64,000 nt of DNA from Pinus tabuliformis (taxonomy: Eukaryota > Streptophyta > Pinopsida > Pinales > Pinaceae). The stretch covers positions 317,648,545 to 317,712,544 of the forward strand of contig CM062820.1 of the NCBI GenBank assembly GCA_031772625.1, given 5' to 3'. A program made the position numbers and the translations under genes. Position 1 is the stretch's first letter. The number at the start of each line of letters is the position of its first letter. This document shows positions 12,763 to 24,124 of the stretch, piece by piece. The notes beneath the pieces are model-generated. The model was not told where the DNA came from. It was given only the letters and a program-made list of their open reading frames with translations, and ran no database searches.

Positions 12763-12899
12763 GATAATTCAATTTGAAAGAAGCTTGTCATCAATTTATT
12801 TTCTATTTTTAGTTTTTATTTTTTCTTACTCTGAGGAAGGTTGTTTGAAACCTCCTCAACTTTTTTTGTAATAATCTATTTTTGAAACATGTATTATAG

Positions 12900-12907
12900 T
12901 ATTTAAA
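12900..12907 (+). promoter_or_regulatory. TATA-like motif in the TAT1 LTR block
   Basis: TATTATAGTATTTAAACC lies ~140 bp after the accessory ORF and ~800 bp before the PBS, the place expected for the U3/R border. A GAGGAAGGTTGTTTGAAACCTCCTC near-palindrome sits just upstream at about 12833-12857. The motif is imperfect; the assignment rests mainly on position and on the better TATATAA in TAT0. Confidence 0.33.
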
Positions 12908-13701
12908 CCCCTCTCATGCATTTAGAGAAGGGTCCAGAATTTATCAAAAACAATTTGCAAGAGATTTCACTCCTATACTTTTGTGAATGTTTTGATGAAA
13001 TAATTGTAACACGATCTAATTTTCTTGAATATTGAAGCATACCCTACTAAAATTTCACTTCTATACTCTTAGAGTGTATTTGATTGGAAGAAAGTGGATC
13101 AATATTGTTGAGCCCATGAGCAGGACCTTTCATATATGATACTTTTATCTTATGATCGTGTTTTATCTGTGAATTAGCAACACCTTTTCTTATATTATGT
13201 TATGTAGGAAATTTGAGTTATAGTTCTACATTATTGCACTCTTTTATGATGTTTCACCTCTAATTCCTTATTGAATACATGCACAATTACTATATGCAAT
13301 AAAGTTTTCTCAATTGGTTTGTCTAACTATTTAGCCAAAATAATCATCATTCATGATTTAATTTCTTTAAGCAGTTGAATAATCTTCATTACCAATTGCT
13401 TTGAGACATCTCTGCAGATCGCATATTTTAAATTATTCCCAGGTAAATATATAGTAAGATAAATAATAGAATTAGTAGATGCATGTGTTTATTGTTTAGA
13501 TCAGATCATTCTTATTTCAATCATTCTTCGTTATATCTTATATCACCCCAGCATCATTATCAAATCAATCCTCTTTGGAAAATTGGTCCCATTATCCCTA
13601 GTCGGAGCCACTATACCAAACAAAAAAGGAGTTTCTTTCAAGGTCCGGACCTGGTGGTTATCCTCCATGTTGTCGCAACAAATTTTGAGGCTTCAACATT
13701 T

Positions 13702-13720
13702 TGGAATTAGAAGGGGGGCT
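13702..13720 (+). other. TAT1 primer-binding site
   Basis: TGGAATTAGAAGGGGGGCT begins 3 nt after the ...CTTCAACA terminus and lies just upstream of the gag ATG at 13731. It aligns with the TAT0 site (TGGTGCTAGAAGGAGGGCC) with several substitutions, as expected for a decayed primer site. Confidence 0.58.
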
Positions 13721-13730
13721 TGAGCTGTGA

Positions 13731-15347
13731 ATGGCAAGAAAATATAAATCAAAAATCTATTCTAAGATTAAAACTCCCTCACCTTCACCTCCAACTTCTC
13801 GATCACATTCTAAATCTCCAAATCCTAAGCCTGAAGTTGTGAAAAAATATTTACAATCCACTAGTGTTTCCCCAAAGAAATCAAATAATTCTTCATCTGC
13901 AGAAACTCCCAAAGTTTAGTCTTTAATTCATAAATTACAAGTGATTTCTCTGTCTCAAGAAGAATATGAATTATCTCAAGCCAACATTTCTTCACATTTC
14001 CCTTCCTCTTGAAGATTAACTAGATCGCAAAGTGAAAAATTTGGAATTCTTCCATTTGAATTTCCTCTACCTCCTCCTCAAAGGAAAACTAAGAAATCTA
14101 AGTCTGAAACTCATAGTCAGATTCTTTCACCATCACCAAAAACTCCCACATTCATTTTTTCATCTTCATCACAAACCCAATCATACACCTCACCATCTCA
14201 TATCGTGATTTACACTGGTACAGGAGCACAACCTTCCTCTACCCAATCACCTTCAACCACTAGTGCATCTTCTTCCACACAGACACCCATAATGGCTCAA
14301 AGACCATGGACAAATCCAAGAGCCATTCAAATGGCAGGAACATTACATCCATTACCTACTCATCCAGAAAAATGGTTATCAAAATTCAATCTTGATGATG
14401 CTCTTCCAGCCGAAGAACACATAAGCAACTTCACGTTGTCCATAAATCTAAATGGAGTCGTAGAAGAAGACACAGTTGTATGATTATTCCCTTATACTTT
14501 ACAAGGATCAGTAGGGTCCTAGTATTTTCCATTACCATTTAGTTCTATTGATAATTGGAATGCATTCCAGGAACAATTCCTCACCAAGTTTGGAGACGAC
14601 TGCTCAACGGCTACTCTACTTAATGATCTCTCCAACTTGAAAGTTGAATCTAGAGAGCCAATTAAGGACTTCAATTCACGTTTTAACAAATTATTAAACA
14701 AAATCCCAGTGGCATCCAGGCCAAGTACTGAAGTTCAAAATGAATGGTACATTTCTTCTCTTCCCTCAAATGCAACTATTTTTGTTGATAGAGCTGCCAA
14801 GCCAACCTTGGCTGAAAACATGAAAGAAGCTATAGTTGTGGAAAAACGAATTTTAGCTTTAGAAAAGAAAAATGCATTAGAAGAAATAAAATCCAAAAAG
14901 GTCACCTTCAAGGATGAATCCAAGAAGAAAACACCTAAATATCCTTTCGATCTTGAAGGTCTGCAAAAGGTACTTAAAACCATGTCCAATGAAATGGTCA
15001 ACATTAAAAAGCAAGTCGTTGAAACTTCTTCTAGGAAACATTTTAGACCTTTTAAAATAAATCCCCCCTCTGATCCTAAACGTCCAAATACAATATAAAA
15101 TTTTGAATTAGATGTGGATGAAGAAGAAGTATCAACAACTGATGAAAAAATTGATGACAAAGAGATAGTTGAAGTACATGGAATGTGGGATTTCATTCTT
15201 CCTTTGTCAGATAATGACGAAGAAGAAGAATATTTACCTGTCACTACCAGAAGCAAGAGAACTGTTGATTTGCCACAAACAAGTCAAAAACATAAATCAT
15301 CAACTCCTATAAATCCCATACTCCTCCTTTTCTTTTTACTTTTTTAG
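13731..15347 (+). pseudogene. gag: TAT1 gag, one frame with several stops
   Basis: Gag (capsid) protein gene starting at ATG 13731, ~11 bp after the PBS. The whole region stays in one frame apart from nonsense codons. The N-terminus is basic and Ser/Pro-rich (SPSPPTSRSHSK), followed by Ser/Thr/Gln linkers, the capsid block LHPLPTHPEKWLSKFNLDD, EEHISNFTLSINLNGVVEED, FLTKFGDDC, EWYISSLPSN, a Lys-rich segment with KKVTFKDESKKK, and an acidic tail (DNDEEEEYLP). Stops include a TGA where TAT0 keeps Arg (VVEED..xRLFP, CGA to TGA) and a TAG where a Trp is likely (TGG to TAG), both typical of methyl-cytosine decay. No CCHC knuckle is visible. TAT0 (928-2183) is the nearest relative here. Confidence 0.75.
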
Positions 15348-15412
15348 TCTTTAATAAGAATTTTCATAATTGTTTAGTTGATTCTATATCCTCATCCAAC
15401 ATTTTTCCAAAA

Positions 15413-15797
15413 ATGGTTTGCGCAAAATCGAATGTCGTACCCCAGAAATATGTTGTTCGCATTGTACAGTTAGATTGAACGCAAGTCGAAGTCATAAGAG
15501 AAATTAATGTGATTACCATTAGACTCTCATCAAACCTAAAAGTATGTCAAGTGATTAACGTTCTTGTCACTGATATTCCTGAATTCTACGGCTTAACCCT
15601 CAGTAGATATTGGTCTTAAAATCTTCATGGCTATTTCGCAATAGACTGGTCTCATATGTGGCTTCCTTACAATGGTAAGCCAAATAAAATAAGGGTCGAC
15701 CGCCAGAAACATTCAAAGTATATCATGACTGAACTGGAAGGTGAAAATGAGCCCGTTTCACACAATAATAATATAATTGGAAATTATTGAGTTGAAT
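15413..15797 (+). pseudogene. TAT1 protease-to-RNase H linker, broken
   Basis: A frame from about 15413 carries a segment I associate with plant Ty3/gypsy protease C-terminal regions: VTDIPEFYGLTLSRYWS, LHGYFAIDWSHMWLPYNG, then KPNKIRVDR and TELEGENEP. Several stops interrupt it (for example after VQLD and after SRYWS). The catalytic D-S/T-G motif of the aspartic protease is not visible, so the N-terminal half has been lost or is too decayed. It is cut at 15797 by GYP-E and the pol reading continues at 27516, which fixes the gene order as gag, protease, extra RNase H, RT. Confidence 0.6.
15793..15797. repeat. GYP-E target site duplication (left)
   Basis: TGAAT directly left of the GYP-E LTR. 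The right copy is TAAAT at 27511-27515. The duplicate of the same site at 56615-56619 still reads TGAAT, so the mismatch is a later substitution. Confidence 0.7.
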
Positions 15798-16718
15798 TTT
15801 TGGCTTGAGGGGGCCTGACCAAGGTTCAGCGTTAGTTAGCCAAACAAATCCCTAAACTACTAGCCCTTTTGGCATCAGCCCACAGAGCGTGGACTAGAGT
15901 CTCACTCGAAGCAGTATGGGGGGATGCAGGAACCAAGTTTCGGCACCCTTGAGATGGGTGTGATGTCGGTTTATTCCAACTATACCTGCCTTACCGCGGG
16001 TTGCTTATTCTTCTGCTCTATCCTTCAGTACCTTCACAAAGTGTTACAATTGGCTTTCGTACATCCCTAACCAGGGGCTAAGATGCTTTCGCGCCGCTAG
16101 GGCAGCAAACTACGATATCTCCTAAATTACGCTAAGTGTCTTACTTATCTTAATAACAGATCTTATTTAGCTTCGCGAAAATAGATGTTCTTACTTGCGT
16201 TCACTTAACGAATATAGTTATACACATTCACACATCATATAAGCATTAGAAGTGAAATTCATACCCAATATAACATATGCATAAATAGGAAATAAAGACA
16301 TAGAAACGATAGAAAACCTCTCTTTATTAGTACTTCCAGATGATTACAGACTCAACTCACCCTGCACACTCAGATGCGGACTACTAGGCCTCTGTGCACT
16401 CAACTGCTACGACCCAAAATTTAGACTTACACTTCAAAGCTATCTCGCATACATCATATCTTCATTACTCAGACATTATATATCCCAATCTACTTAGAGC
16501 TTCGCCCTATTTATAAAATCCCATGGTTAGCGGCCCATGGGTAGATATTTTACAAACAACATGACATTATCAAAATAAGGGTGAACAACCCTATGACTCT
16601 TTAACACTATGTGATCTATGCCCACAAAATGTGGAGTCTTTACATTGGAATTACAAAATTGGAACAAAATCTGAGCTATAAGCCCCAAAACTTCCCTTAG
16701 GGGATCTCATGCCCAACA
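15798..16718 (-). repeat. GYP-E 3' LTR
   Basis: 921 bp. On the minus strand it starts TGTTGGGCATGAG at 16718 (intact form TGTTGGGCGTGGG in the other copies) and ends ...CTCAAGCCAAAA at 15798 (intact form ...CTCAAGCGAACA at 55655). It aligns over its whole length with 26551-27510. Confidence 0.86.
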
Positions 16719-16730
16719 CACCCCCAACAA
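16719..16730 (-). other. GYP-E polypurine tract
   Basis: The minus strand reads TTGTTGGGGGTG directly before the 3' LTR start TGTTGGGC. Position and G-run fit a plus-strand primer site. Confidence 0.55.
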
Positions 16731-17360
16731 AAACATCATGACTCACCCTTGAGTCACTCTATAGGTGTGGAGATCTTAGAGTGAAGACCTACCAGATCTG
16801 CTTGGATCGCTGCAACTTTGGCAGCGCACTGAGCGGCTGCCTGCTGGACTTCTTCCACGCACTGATCGGTGACCACTGTTGTTGAACTGCTACCCTCAAT
16901 CCTCTATTGAGTTTCTTGCAGTTGCATGAGCTTTACTTCAATGGAGGTTGTAAATGTATAAGCCTCGTCAATCCATGGTTGTAGGCGCACTTTTAAGACT
17001 ACATCCTTATGCCGAGTAGCATCCACTTGTTCCTTGAGCACCTTTTATTGCTACATCCTTGCAATCCTTTGTGTAAGGGCAACCATCTTCATGGTACCTT
17101 TTACTTCGTCATACTTCTGTTGTAGCTCACACACCTCTATCTTTAGGCACTCCACATTCGGGTCCTCCTGTAGGGTGGTTAGGACCTTGAATGACTGCAT
17201 GCAGTATACCACTGCGTTGTCAACCGTCATTGTAGTTGTTGTAACAACAGTGGTTCATTGTTCCCTAATTTCCGGCAGAGTTGAAGGCTAAGCCTTCAAC
17301 TGCACTTCTGTGATCTGCAGGTCCAGCTCTAACTGAACCCTCACCATCTCTTCTCTAGTG

Positions 17361-19855
17361 TCACACACCTGTGGCTAACTTGTGGACACAGGCCTCCACC
17401 GGTTCCTCTACTTGAATGTCCAACTCCGAGACCATCTGGCAGGATTCCTCTATCACCTGCATAATCTGTTGATTCTGCTCAACTACCTCATTGCACTGTA
17501 GGCCCAATTGTTCAATGTTGATGCGTTGCTTGCTCATCACCTGCAGTGCGCAACTCTCCCTGCCCAAAGTTCTGCGGTGACTCCATCCTATAAGAGGTAG
17601 AGTGTCTCCTGATGGAGCACAACCATGTTCAACCCTACCCCTTTCAAACTACTCACCATGGGTCTGTCAACTTCCTTCTCTATAGTAAGTGCCCCATCTG
17701 GTAGCACTATCGTATTGGTCACCCTTGTGCAAAACATTTCCTTGGAAACTAAAGTGCCGACTGTGAGGCTGATGGACACTGTGCCATCCTGTGGAGTGCA
17801 CACCTACAACTATGGTATTTCTATCCGGAGAGCCCCCAATACCAACTGTTCTTGTTCCTCAAACTACTTGAGGGCCTCCGTGGTGACATCCCTCACCGTT
17901 TCGCTGATATCATGTAAATCCTACTTAGTGAGGGTGATTGGGTCAAAATAATTCTTGGATGCCTTTGTCTTCTCTCGCGACACAGCCTGCTCTCATGGTT
18001 GCAGATGCTTAAGTTGGGTGGATGTTGTCTGCAGGTCCGTGCCACCTTGTTCTATGTCTGTCTCTGGTTTAGGCGAAGCTGAATTTTATCCTTCATGCTC
18101 TTCTTGTCTTGTTTTTTACTGCTTTTCTGCCAACTTTGCAGCGTCATGCACTACCTAGGCCTTAGCCACTGCTTCTTCCTTTATGCGCTTCTCCACTAAC
18201 TGTGCCATCCAAATTTTTGTCTCTTCCTTCTTGTGCTACACGACGGACTTCTATGTTTCCACCACGAATCTAGCTAGAGCACACAACTCCGGTGGCCAAG
18301 ACTCAAGGACTACAAATATCACATCGTCATTCGCCAAATACAGTAAATCATGCCACGTTTTCATAGGGTCCTTCCATGCCCTAATGAAGACATGGTGGAA
18401 ATCTGCTTTGAACTCTGCAAAGCTCTACAACTTGTTTTATACTGTGGGCAATAACCATGACTTACAATTGATCCCCATCTGGATATTCATTTCCATTAAT
18501 ATCCAAAATATCTTGCTCTCTTTTATCCTCTACGCGTCATTGGTCCCCTAGCGAAGTATACTTCGCTGCCTCTAGAAGGTCTTGTGCAACCAAAGGGAAC
18601 TAGCTATCTTCGGGAAATTCCCATGCCACTAGTACTATCGACAATAGGATCCATGCGTAATGAAATGTTTTCCCTGCTCCTGTGCCGCGCAAAAATTCGC
18701 AAGGAACTCGCCGCATAGGTAGTTCGCTCAGTTGAACTGGACTCCTTCTGTGCATTGTGCCACTAGTGCAACCACTGGCGTGAGCACCTCATCCGTGCGT
18801 CACTTCCGCATCACCTTCCCTGCCAATATTTGTGTCACAACCTTGACTGTAGGGTTGTTAATGCTAGATATGGCATATCGTCGCTTCTTCTTCTCCAACT
18901 TAAACTTTTCTTCATTGCCTCCACGAGGGCCAACACGCCACCTTTTCCCTCCGAAATGTTTGTTGGATCCTCCCCAAAGCAAGGTAGCTGTGTAATCTAG
19001 TGAACCAGATGGTTTGTGATGGGGATGGGCTCCTCCAGCCACAAGCACCCATCATGCACCAAGTAGAGAAGCTACCTGATGAAGAAAAGGATCACTAGGG
19101 CGCGATGGTAATGCAACACCTAGAGCAGGTTTAGTAACCCGGCTTTCTCTACACCTTTGAGCCATTTGTTCAGATCCAATTCAATCATTCCAGTTGTCGC
19201 ATCCATCTTCTGGCGCATTAGCTTCGTAGTTGCTAAATTTGGTAACTTCTCGTGGTCAGCGAGGTCCCAATCTTCAAATTTCAACATGGGAACCCGTCCC
19301 AAGTGCGCTCCCTCAAAAATAATATTGTCTAGGAGCAGCAGAGTTTGTAGAGATCTCTTGCTCTCATCTATATCCTTCGACACCTTAGCTTTACCCTTTT
19401 ATGGAGGAACATATTCGGGTAACCAGGTAACAGGGTCCGAACCCTAGGTTTCAACTTCCATCTCTACATCCTCGCCCTCCTCATCCACCAGGATTTCTTC
19501 AAAATCCCCCTCATCGACCTCCATATTAATGGCCTTCCCCTTTTCCTGTAATGTGAGCTTGGTCCTCAGTGGATTTCTAGGTGAGACGCGCATCGGGATC
19601 ATGGCCTGCTTATCCTTCTTAGGTCTCGGTGTACGTGGTGACTTAGGGACCTCAATGATTATTCTGTCACTCTCTGGGGCTTCTACTTCCATAATTTCCT
19701 ATGAGGCTTCCTCATCTGTCACTACTCTTGTTTCCATGGTGTCTTCGGGTGTTGAAATAACATTACTCCACAGTTCTTTCAGTGTCTCTAGTAGTTGCTC
19801 AAACAATGAATTTACTTTCAGAGTCTCGAATAAGTCTCAGTTCATGAATACTTGA
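17361..19855 (-). pseudogene. GYP-E downstream ORF, sense, decayed
   Basis: A long broken reading frame downstream of integrase and in the same orientation as pol. Recognisable phrases going leftward from 19692: an acidic/basic linker (EVPKSPRTPRPKKDK; DEGDFEEILVDEEGED); KFEDWDLADHEKLPN; TGMIELDLNKWL; YLVHDGCLW...EEPIPI; KFKLEKKKRRYAISSI; VTQILAGKVMRK; then coiled-coil-like Glu/Lys/Gln stretches near 17361-17567 (NIEQLGLQCNEVVEQNQQIM). I remember the HDGCLWLEEPIP and ILAGKVMRKC phrases from ORFs carried by plant Ty3/gypsy elements, so this is a real accessory ORF of unknown function and not a captured host gene. Many stops and frameshifts. The stretch 16731-17360 continues the region without clear motifs. 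Confidence 0.5.
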
Positions 19856-20262
19856 GTGCACAACAACTCAGTTCTCAAATTGCCAAGTGTTGTTTGTTGG
19901 ATAGCCACTTGTAATTTTTAGCACCTTTTGAATTTGAATTCAATCATTACCCCCACATTAAGTCCATTAATGCTAGGTTGGCAGTAGATTTTCAAGAATC
20001 TAGCCCATAAAGTTCGCCTTAAATACCTGTCACCCACTCCATTTGGCCTGAAACCAACCATCAAATTGTGAATAGTGACTTTAATAGTCACTTTCTAGCA
20101 GACCTGTGTGCCAGCGCAGCTGTCTCCATGCTATCGCGTACCCGGTGACACTTCACTACTACGCGCAGTCCTGACATCATACAGTTCCTGTGCAGAGTAG
20201 TTTATAGTCCTGCGACTCCTTTTAGAAGCGTGGAGCACTAAGACTATGCCACTTTCATATAG

Positions 20263-21390
20263 TCAAATTGCCGGATCGTCCGTGTATGGCTTCAAGCGAC
20301 TTCCATTCACCTTTCCTAGGAAGGGTTCTCCATTTAACTTGACCAGCTGTACCGTGCCTCCGTCGGTAATCTCCTTAATAATATATGGCCCTAACCAGTG
20401 CATCCTAAACTTTCCAGGGAATTTATCAAACTTGCTGTCATACAAAAACACCAAATCATCCACCTTAAAGGTTCACAACTTAATATGTCGGTTGTGCCAT
20501 GCCTTTTCACGCTACTTTTGGACCTGCTGGTGAAATCCAACCAAAAATCATTCTTCTTCAAGCTCATCCAGCTACGCAAGCCTCTGCTCTAGGGCTCTAC
20601 AACCCATCATACCTGTGAGTTTTTCTATGCACAAACTAGGCACGATGTATTCCATAGGCATCACGGCTTCCACTCCATAGACAAGCCTAAAAGGTGTCTT
20701 CTCGTCAGTTTTTTGCATGTCATTTGATAAGCCCATAACACTGCAAGTATGCGTAGGTCCCAATCACTTTGTTGCGCATTCCATACCTTGGTCAGCACGT
20801 TTTCAAGCACTTTGTTGAACGGATCCACTATCCCATTAGCCTATGGGTGATAAGGTGTGTTCTTTTGGTGATACACTTGAAATTCTTCCATAAGAGTACT
20901 GATCATCTCATTCAGGAAGTGTGTACTGCAATCGCTCATCAAGATCTTTACGCATCCAAATCGCATCAGTACATCCTTCACCGACTGTGATTCTGCCCAA
21001 TGAGTCAAGTACTCTGTCGTAGTGATAATATACCTTGCACCTATCTTTCCTTGAGGTTTAATGGGTCCTACAAAATCTATTGCCCATTTTTCAAAAGGTT
21101 GCAACATCATTTGTGGATTCAAAGACGTTTCATCCCTTCACGACGGCCTTCCTTTTCTTTTACATACATCATATGCCTTGCAATATGCTTTTGAATCTTG
21201 ATGAAGGGTTGGCCACCACAACCCTGCCTACAGAATCTTCTGAGTGGTTTCTCTTCCTACATAATGTCCTCTTGCGACGCCGCCATGAGCTTCCACAAGG
21301 ATTCTACTTTGTTCAAACTTAGGTACATACCTTCGTAGTATCTCATCATTCCCCATCTTGTATAGATGCCCAGCAATGATAGAGAAATCT
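20263..21390 (-). pseudogene. GYP-E integrase, broken
   Basis: Integrase region. The N-terminal zinc-binding segment reads HGG...GHY...YCKAYDVC (one Cys of the HHCC motif replaced by Tyr), followed by KWAIDFVGPIKPQGK. In the core, TTTEYLTHWAE has Glu where the first catalytic Asp is expected, ILMSDCSTHFLNE keeps the second Asp, and the region after PYHP has Asp in place of the catalytic Glu (near 20830). [20 protein letters not shown] follows at 20700-20600, then the C-terminal DKFPGKFRMHWLGPYIIKE at 20263-20463. Multiple stops and frame changes. Two of three DDE residues are altered, so it is inactive. Confidence 0.8.
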
Positions 21391-21415
21391 ATGGCACGTA
21401 CCACTATTCCTTCTT

Positions 21416-22045
21416 TTACTGGACAAAGTATCCTTTCAACACAGTTCCAATTGTTATAAAGTGTATTATATCTTCAAAATGTCCATCTGCTACGTGCACA
21501 ACAAAGAGATGCTCGTCAGGTAATCCTTCCTCCAAACTAGTAGGTTCCTCCCCTATCTCGATGCGCAACAGATGCTCTGGCCCCACATTCAATCGTCCAG
21601 GCTTCACAGCAACTTTGAAATCGTACTCTTGGAATAATAAAAGCCACCTGTAAATTTTCCTCCCCAACATAGGCTTATTGACTAGGTACAGCGTTAAATG
21701 ATCTATATACATCTTAAAGTGGCCTCCTAGCAAGTAGTGTTAGTACTTCTGGAGTGCATACACCATAGCTAGCCCCTCATGCTCAGTGGTCGAATAGTTC
21801 TTTTCTGCTTTGGAAAATCTACGGCTTGTGAATGTGATAGGGTGGTCCAAACCTTCTCTGCCATCCTGTGTCAGTACTACCCCCAGTGCTATACACGATG
21901 TGTCGACATGTACATGAAACTCTTTCTTCCAGTTCGGGAAGACAAGAATCAACACAGTAACCATCTTTTCTTTCAATATCTCTAGGATTTTCTTATAATC
22001 ATTTTTCCAGCAGAACGTGACATCCTTCTTCAAAACATTTTCCAT
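21416..22045 (-). pseudogene. GYP-E native RNase H
   Basis: RNase H domain following RT. FHVHVDTSCIALGVVLTQ carries the first catalytic Asp. ITFTSRRFSKAEKNYSTTEHEGLAMVYALQKY has the Glu. FKMYIDHLTLYLVNKP has the third Asp (D in IDH), and RIYRWLL-type sequence follows. The usual order of a Ty3/gypsy RNase H is preserved, with one frameshift between 21740 and 21733. Unlike TAT1, the native domain keeps its catalytic positions and no second RNase H is evident in this element. Confidence 0.76.
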
Positions 22046-22087
22046 TCTCGCGGTGATCTGGGCATAGCCTTTGATAAACTTTTTGTA

Positions 22088-22870
22088 CTACCCCATATGT
22101 ACTAGAGTAGCATGCAGTTGTTTCACACTTCTCGGCGCTTCCAATTTTAGAATCACTGTGATCTTCATGGGGTCTACCATCATCCCTTTCCTGCAAAATA
22201 CATGCCCCAACAGGTTCCCAAAAGGAACGAGAAACAGACAGTTCTTGAGGTTGAGCGCAATTTGGTATCTTTGACAGGTATCCAGCATCAAGCACAAGCT
22301 CACTACATGGCGCTTAACCAGCCCAAAGACAGTCCAGTCATCAAAATAGACCTCCAATAACTTATTAATATACTCCTTGAATGCCGCAACAACCATGCGC
22401 GAAAAGATAGCAGGCACATTCTTCAATCCAAATAGCATGACAGTATATTGAAAGTAACCCCACTCATTTGCGAAGGTTGTCTTGCTCCTATCCTCTGACA
22501 TGATTTTTATCTGGTGGTACCCTGAGAACCCATGAGTGAAAGAATATGCTTCTTGACCACCTACATTGTCCAACAATTCGTCCATGAAAGGAGTTGGGAA
22601 TGGATCATGCACATGATCATCATTCAATTTTCTGAGATCCACGCATATCCTTATCTTGTCCTTCTACTTCTTTTCTTACACCACCATTGGGCTTACCCAA
22701 TTGGATTCTTCCACAGGCTGAATGATGCTTGCTGCGAGCATTTTGTCTAGTTCTACATGGTCCTTCTCCTTGTATTTTGGATTTAAGCGATAAACCCTCT
22801 GCTTAACTGGCTTCGTGTTAGGCTTTAAAGTGATCTTCATCACCCCTAAATCTCTGATTATTCCTTTCAA
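22088..22870 (-). pseudogene. GYP-E reverse transcriptase
   Basis: RT fingers and palm. Near 22870-22676: KPVKQRVYRLNPKYKEKD, then SNWVSPMVV. From 22642: MDLRKLNDDHVHDPFPTPF, HGFSGYHQIKI, EDRSKTTFANEWGYFQYTV and LFGLKNVPAIFSRMVVAAF, with the catalytic YFDDW box at about 22350 (Y-x-D-D family). LLGHVFCRKGMMVDPMKI and APRSVKQLHATL follow. Trp after the Asp pair is what I recall for this element family. An in-frame stop and a short gap separate the two halves around 22660. Confidence 0.85.
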
Positions 22871-24124
22871 ATCTGTAAACTTGGTCAGGAATAAGTCCTA
22901 ATATTCACGAATTAATTCAGTGACCTTATCCACCGTCGTGTCGTCCCAGTGGTTTTCGATCTTCACGAATTTGGGCTCTGCCTCCGTACCAATTTTCACC
23001 TACTTAGTTTTCACCGGCACAATTATATCAGGGTTCTCAATCTGTGGTCCTTGAACCTCGCAGTGGCCTTTTGTTTATGGAATGTTAATATTATGTAGAT
23101 CCCCATCCTCCTCTTTAGCAGTTACATTATAACATTCCAGCGTGTGACTGAGCTGATTAGCCCATTCAGGCTGAATCAGGTCTAAAGGCTCTTGTGGTAT
23201 CCTAAAGATGGCTACTTTTACCTCTTGTAGTGCTTCATCAATACTATCCCACCCATCCTCAAAACTAAAGGTCATCATGAATCCTTCGCGCAAGATATCC
23301 CATTCACCTGTCCCATGGTAGAGCTCTGTTTCTATATACCAATTCATTGGTATAACATCTAGGGTATGACAAAACAGGTGCACCCACTGAGGTTGTGGAT
23401 TTTCTCCGTAGGCCTACGTCCACTTGGCTAGATGTGCGCGGGGATCATCCTATCCATCATACTTGTCTTTCAGTCACATCTTAGGCTTTCCAAATCGTGT
23501 TTGCATCATTCTTCTACAAGTCAATCGTCAAAGCTCCCTTTGTGCGTACCCCACCATCTTGCAGGGAAGTACACAGTACCCAGTGCAAGGCTTGGAAGCA
23601 TTGCTTTTCTGGCACCTCCCTTTCAAATGCATCCAAGAAGGTATCTACCTCATTTAGATGATCTAAGCAGGCAGATTTCTTACTTCTGTCGACACGTAGC
23701 GCAGCGACTGGGTCATCATGTTACAATTCAATGTAGTTACCTCATGTAACCGATTCTGCCATTGTTCTACTTCTTCATCGGAATCTAAAGTGCAGGAACT
23801 CTCATGCTTCCACATAATCTGCCCATCTGTGGTGGGATTCACCCAGTCTTGGTCTCGCACGGTTATCTTGTAGATGCAGTCTAGATCATCATCACTCTCA
23901 TAGTCGTGAACCAGCTCCGTATAGCGCAATCCTTCAGTAGGGTCCAGGGGTATAATTACACGCAGTGATTTTTTCTCAAAGATCATCTTTTGCTTCTTCA
24001 GATTGATTACCCCATTCATATCAGTAGCCCAGTAAATTCCCAGGAGTGCGGGGTACGAATTACTGTCATCAACAATCTCTATTACTTCAAAATCTACCAG
24101 TGCACTCCCTCCCTCAACATCCAC
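22871..24124 (-). pseudogene. GYP-E protease and protease-RT linker
   Basis: The right part (24124-23850) reads FEVIEIVDDSNSYPALLGI, then WATDMNGVINLKKQKMIFE and VIIPLDPTEG, the C-terminal half of a retroviral-type aspartic protease of Ty3 elements. The catalytic D-S/T-G lies further upstream and is not visible. The left part (23383-23075) is the linker, with VIPMNWYIETELYHGTGEWD, then LREGFMMTFSFEDGWDSIDEALQEVKVAIF. Stops and shifts throughout; 22871-23074 has no clear motif. Confidence 0.57.

Larger units (their letters stand above)
8661..13698 (+). repeat. TAT1 5' LTR-like block, ~5.04 kb, with an internal ORF
   Basis: It starts TGTTGTACTATTC at 8661 and ends ...GGCTTCAACA at 13698, 3 nt before the PBS. 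The start matches the point after pol where the same sequence begins at 32224 and 62554, and the start of the TAT0 block. This block and the 32224 block are ~11% different over ~350 bases by eye, while TAT0 is far more distant; that is what a pair of LTRs of one old element should look like. Contents: ~1 kb AT-rich leader with TCGCA-type motifs, ORF 9703-12762, TATTTAAA at 12900, then ~790 bp. Alternative: an 857 bp LTR (12842-13698) shared by two tandem elements. Confidence 0.58.

Noticed and set aside
12842..13698. An ordinary 857 bp LTR shared by two tandem Tat elements
   Set aside because: Kept as an alternative only. It requires both TAT0 and TAT1 to be tandem recombinants and both upstream copies to be truncated at the same base.
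14735..15256. A 173-codon open frame on the minus strand
   Set aside because: It lies exactly antisense to TAT1 gag, is Ser-rich as expected from a mirrored Glu/Lys-rich gene, and has no motif of its own.
19529..19855. Plus-strand open frames across 17034-21653
   Set aside because: They mirror the minus-strand GYP-E genes and show no domain motifs.
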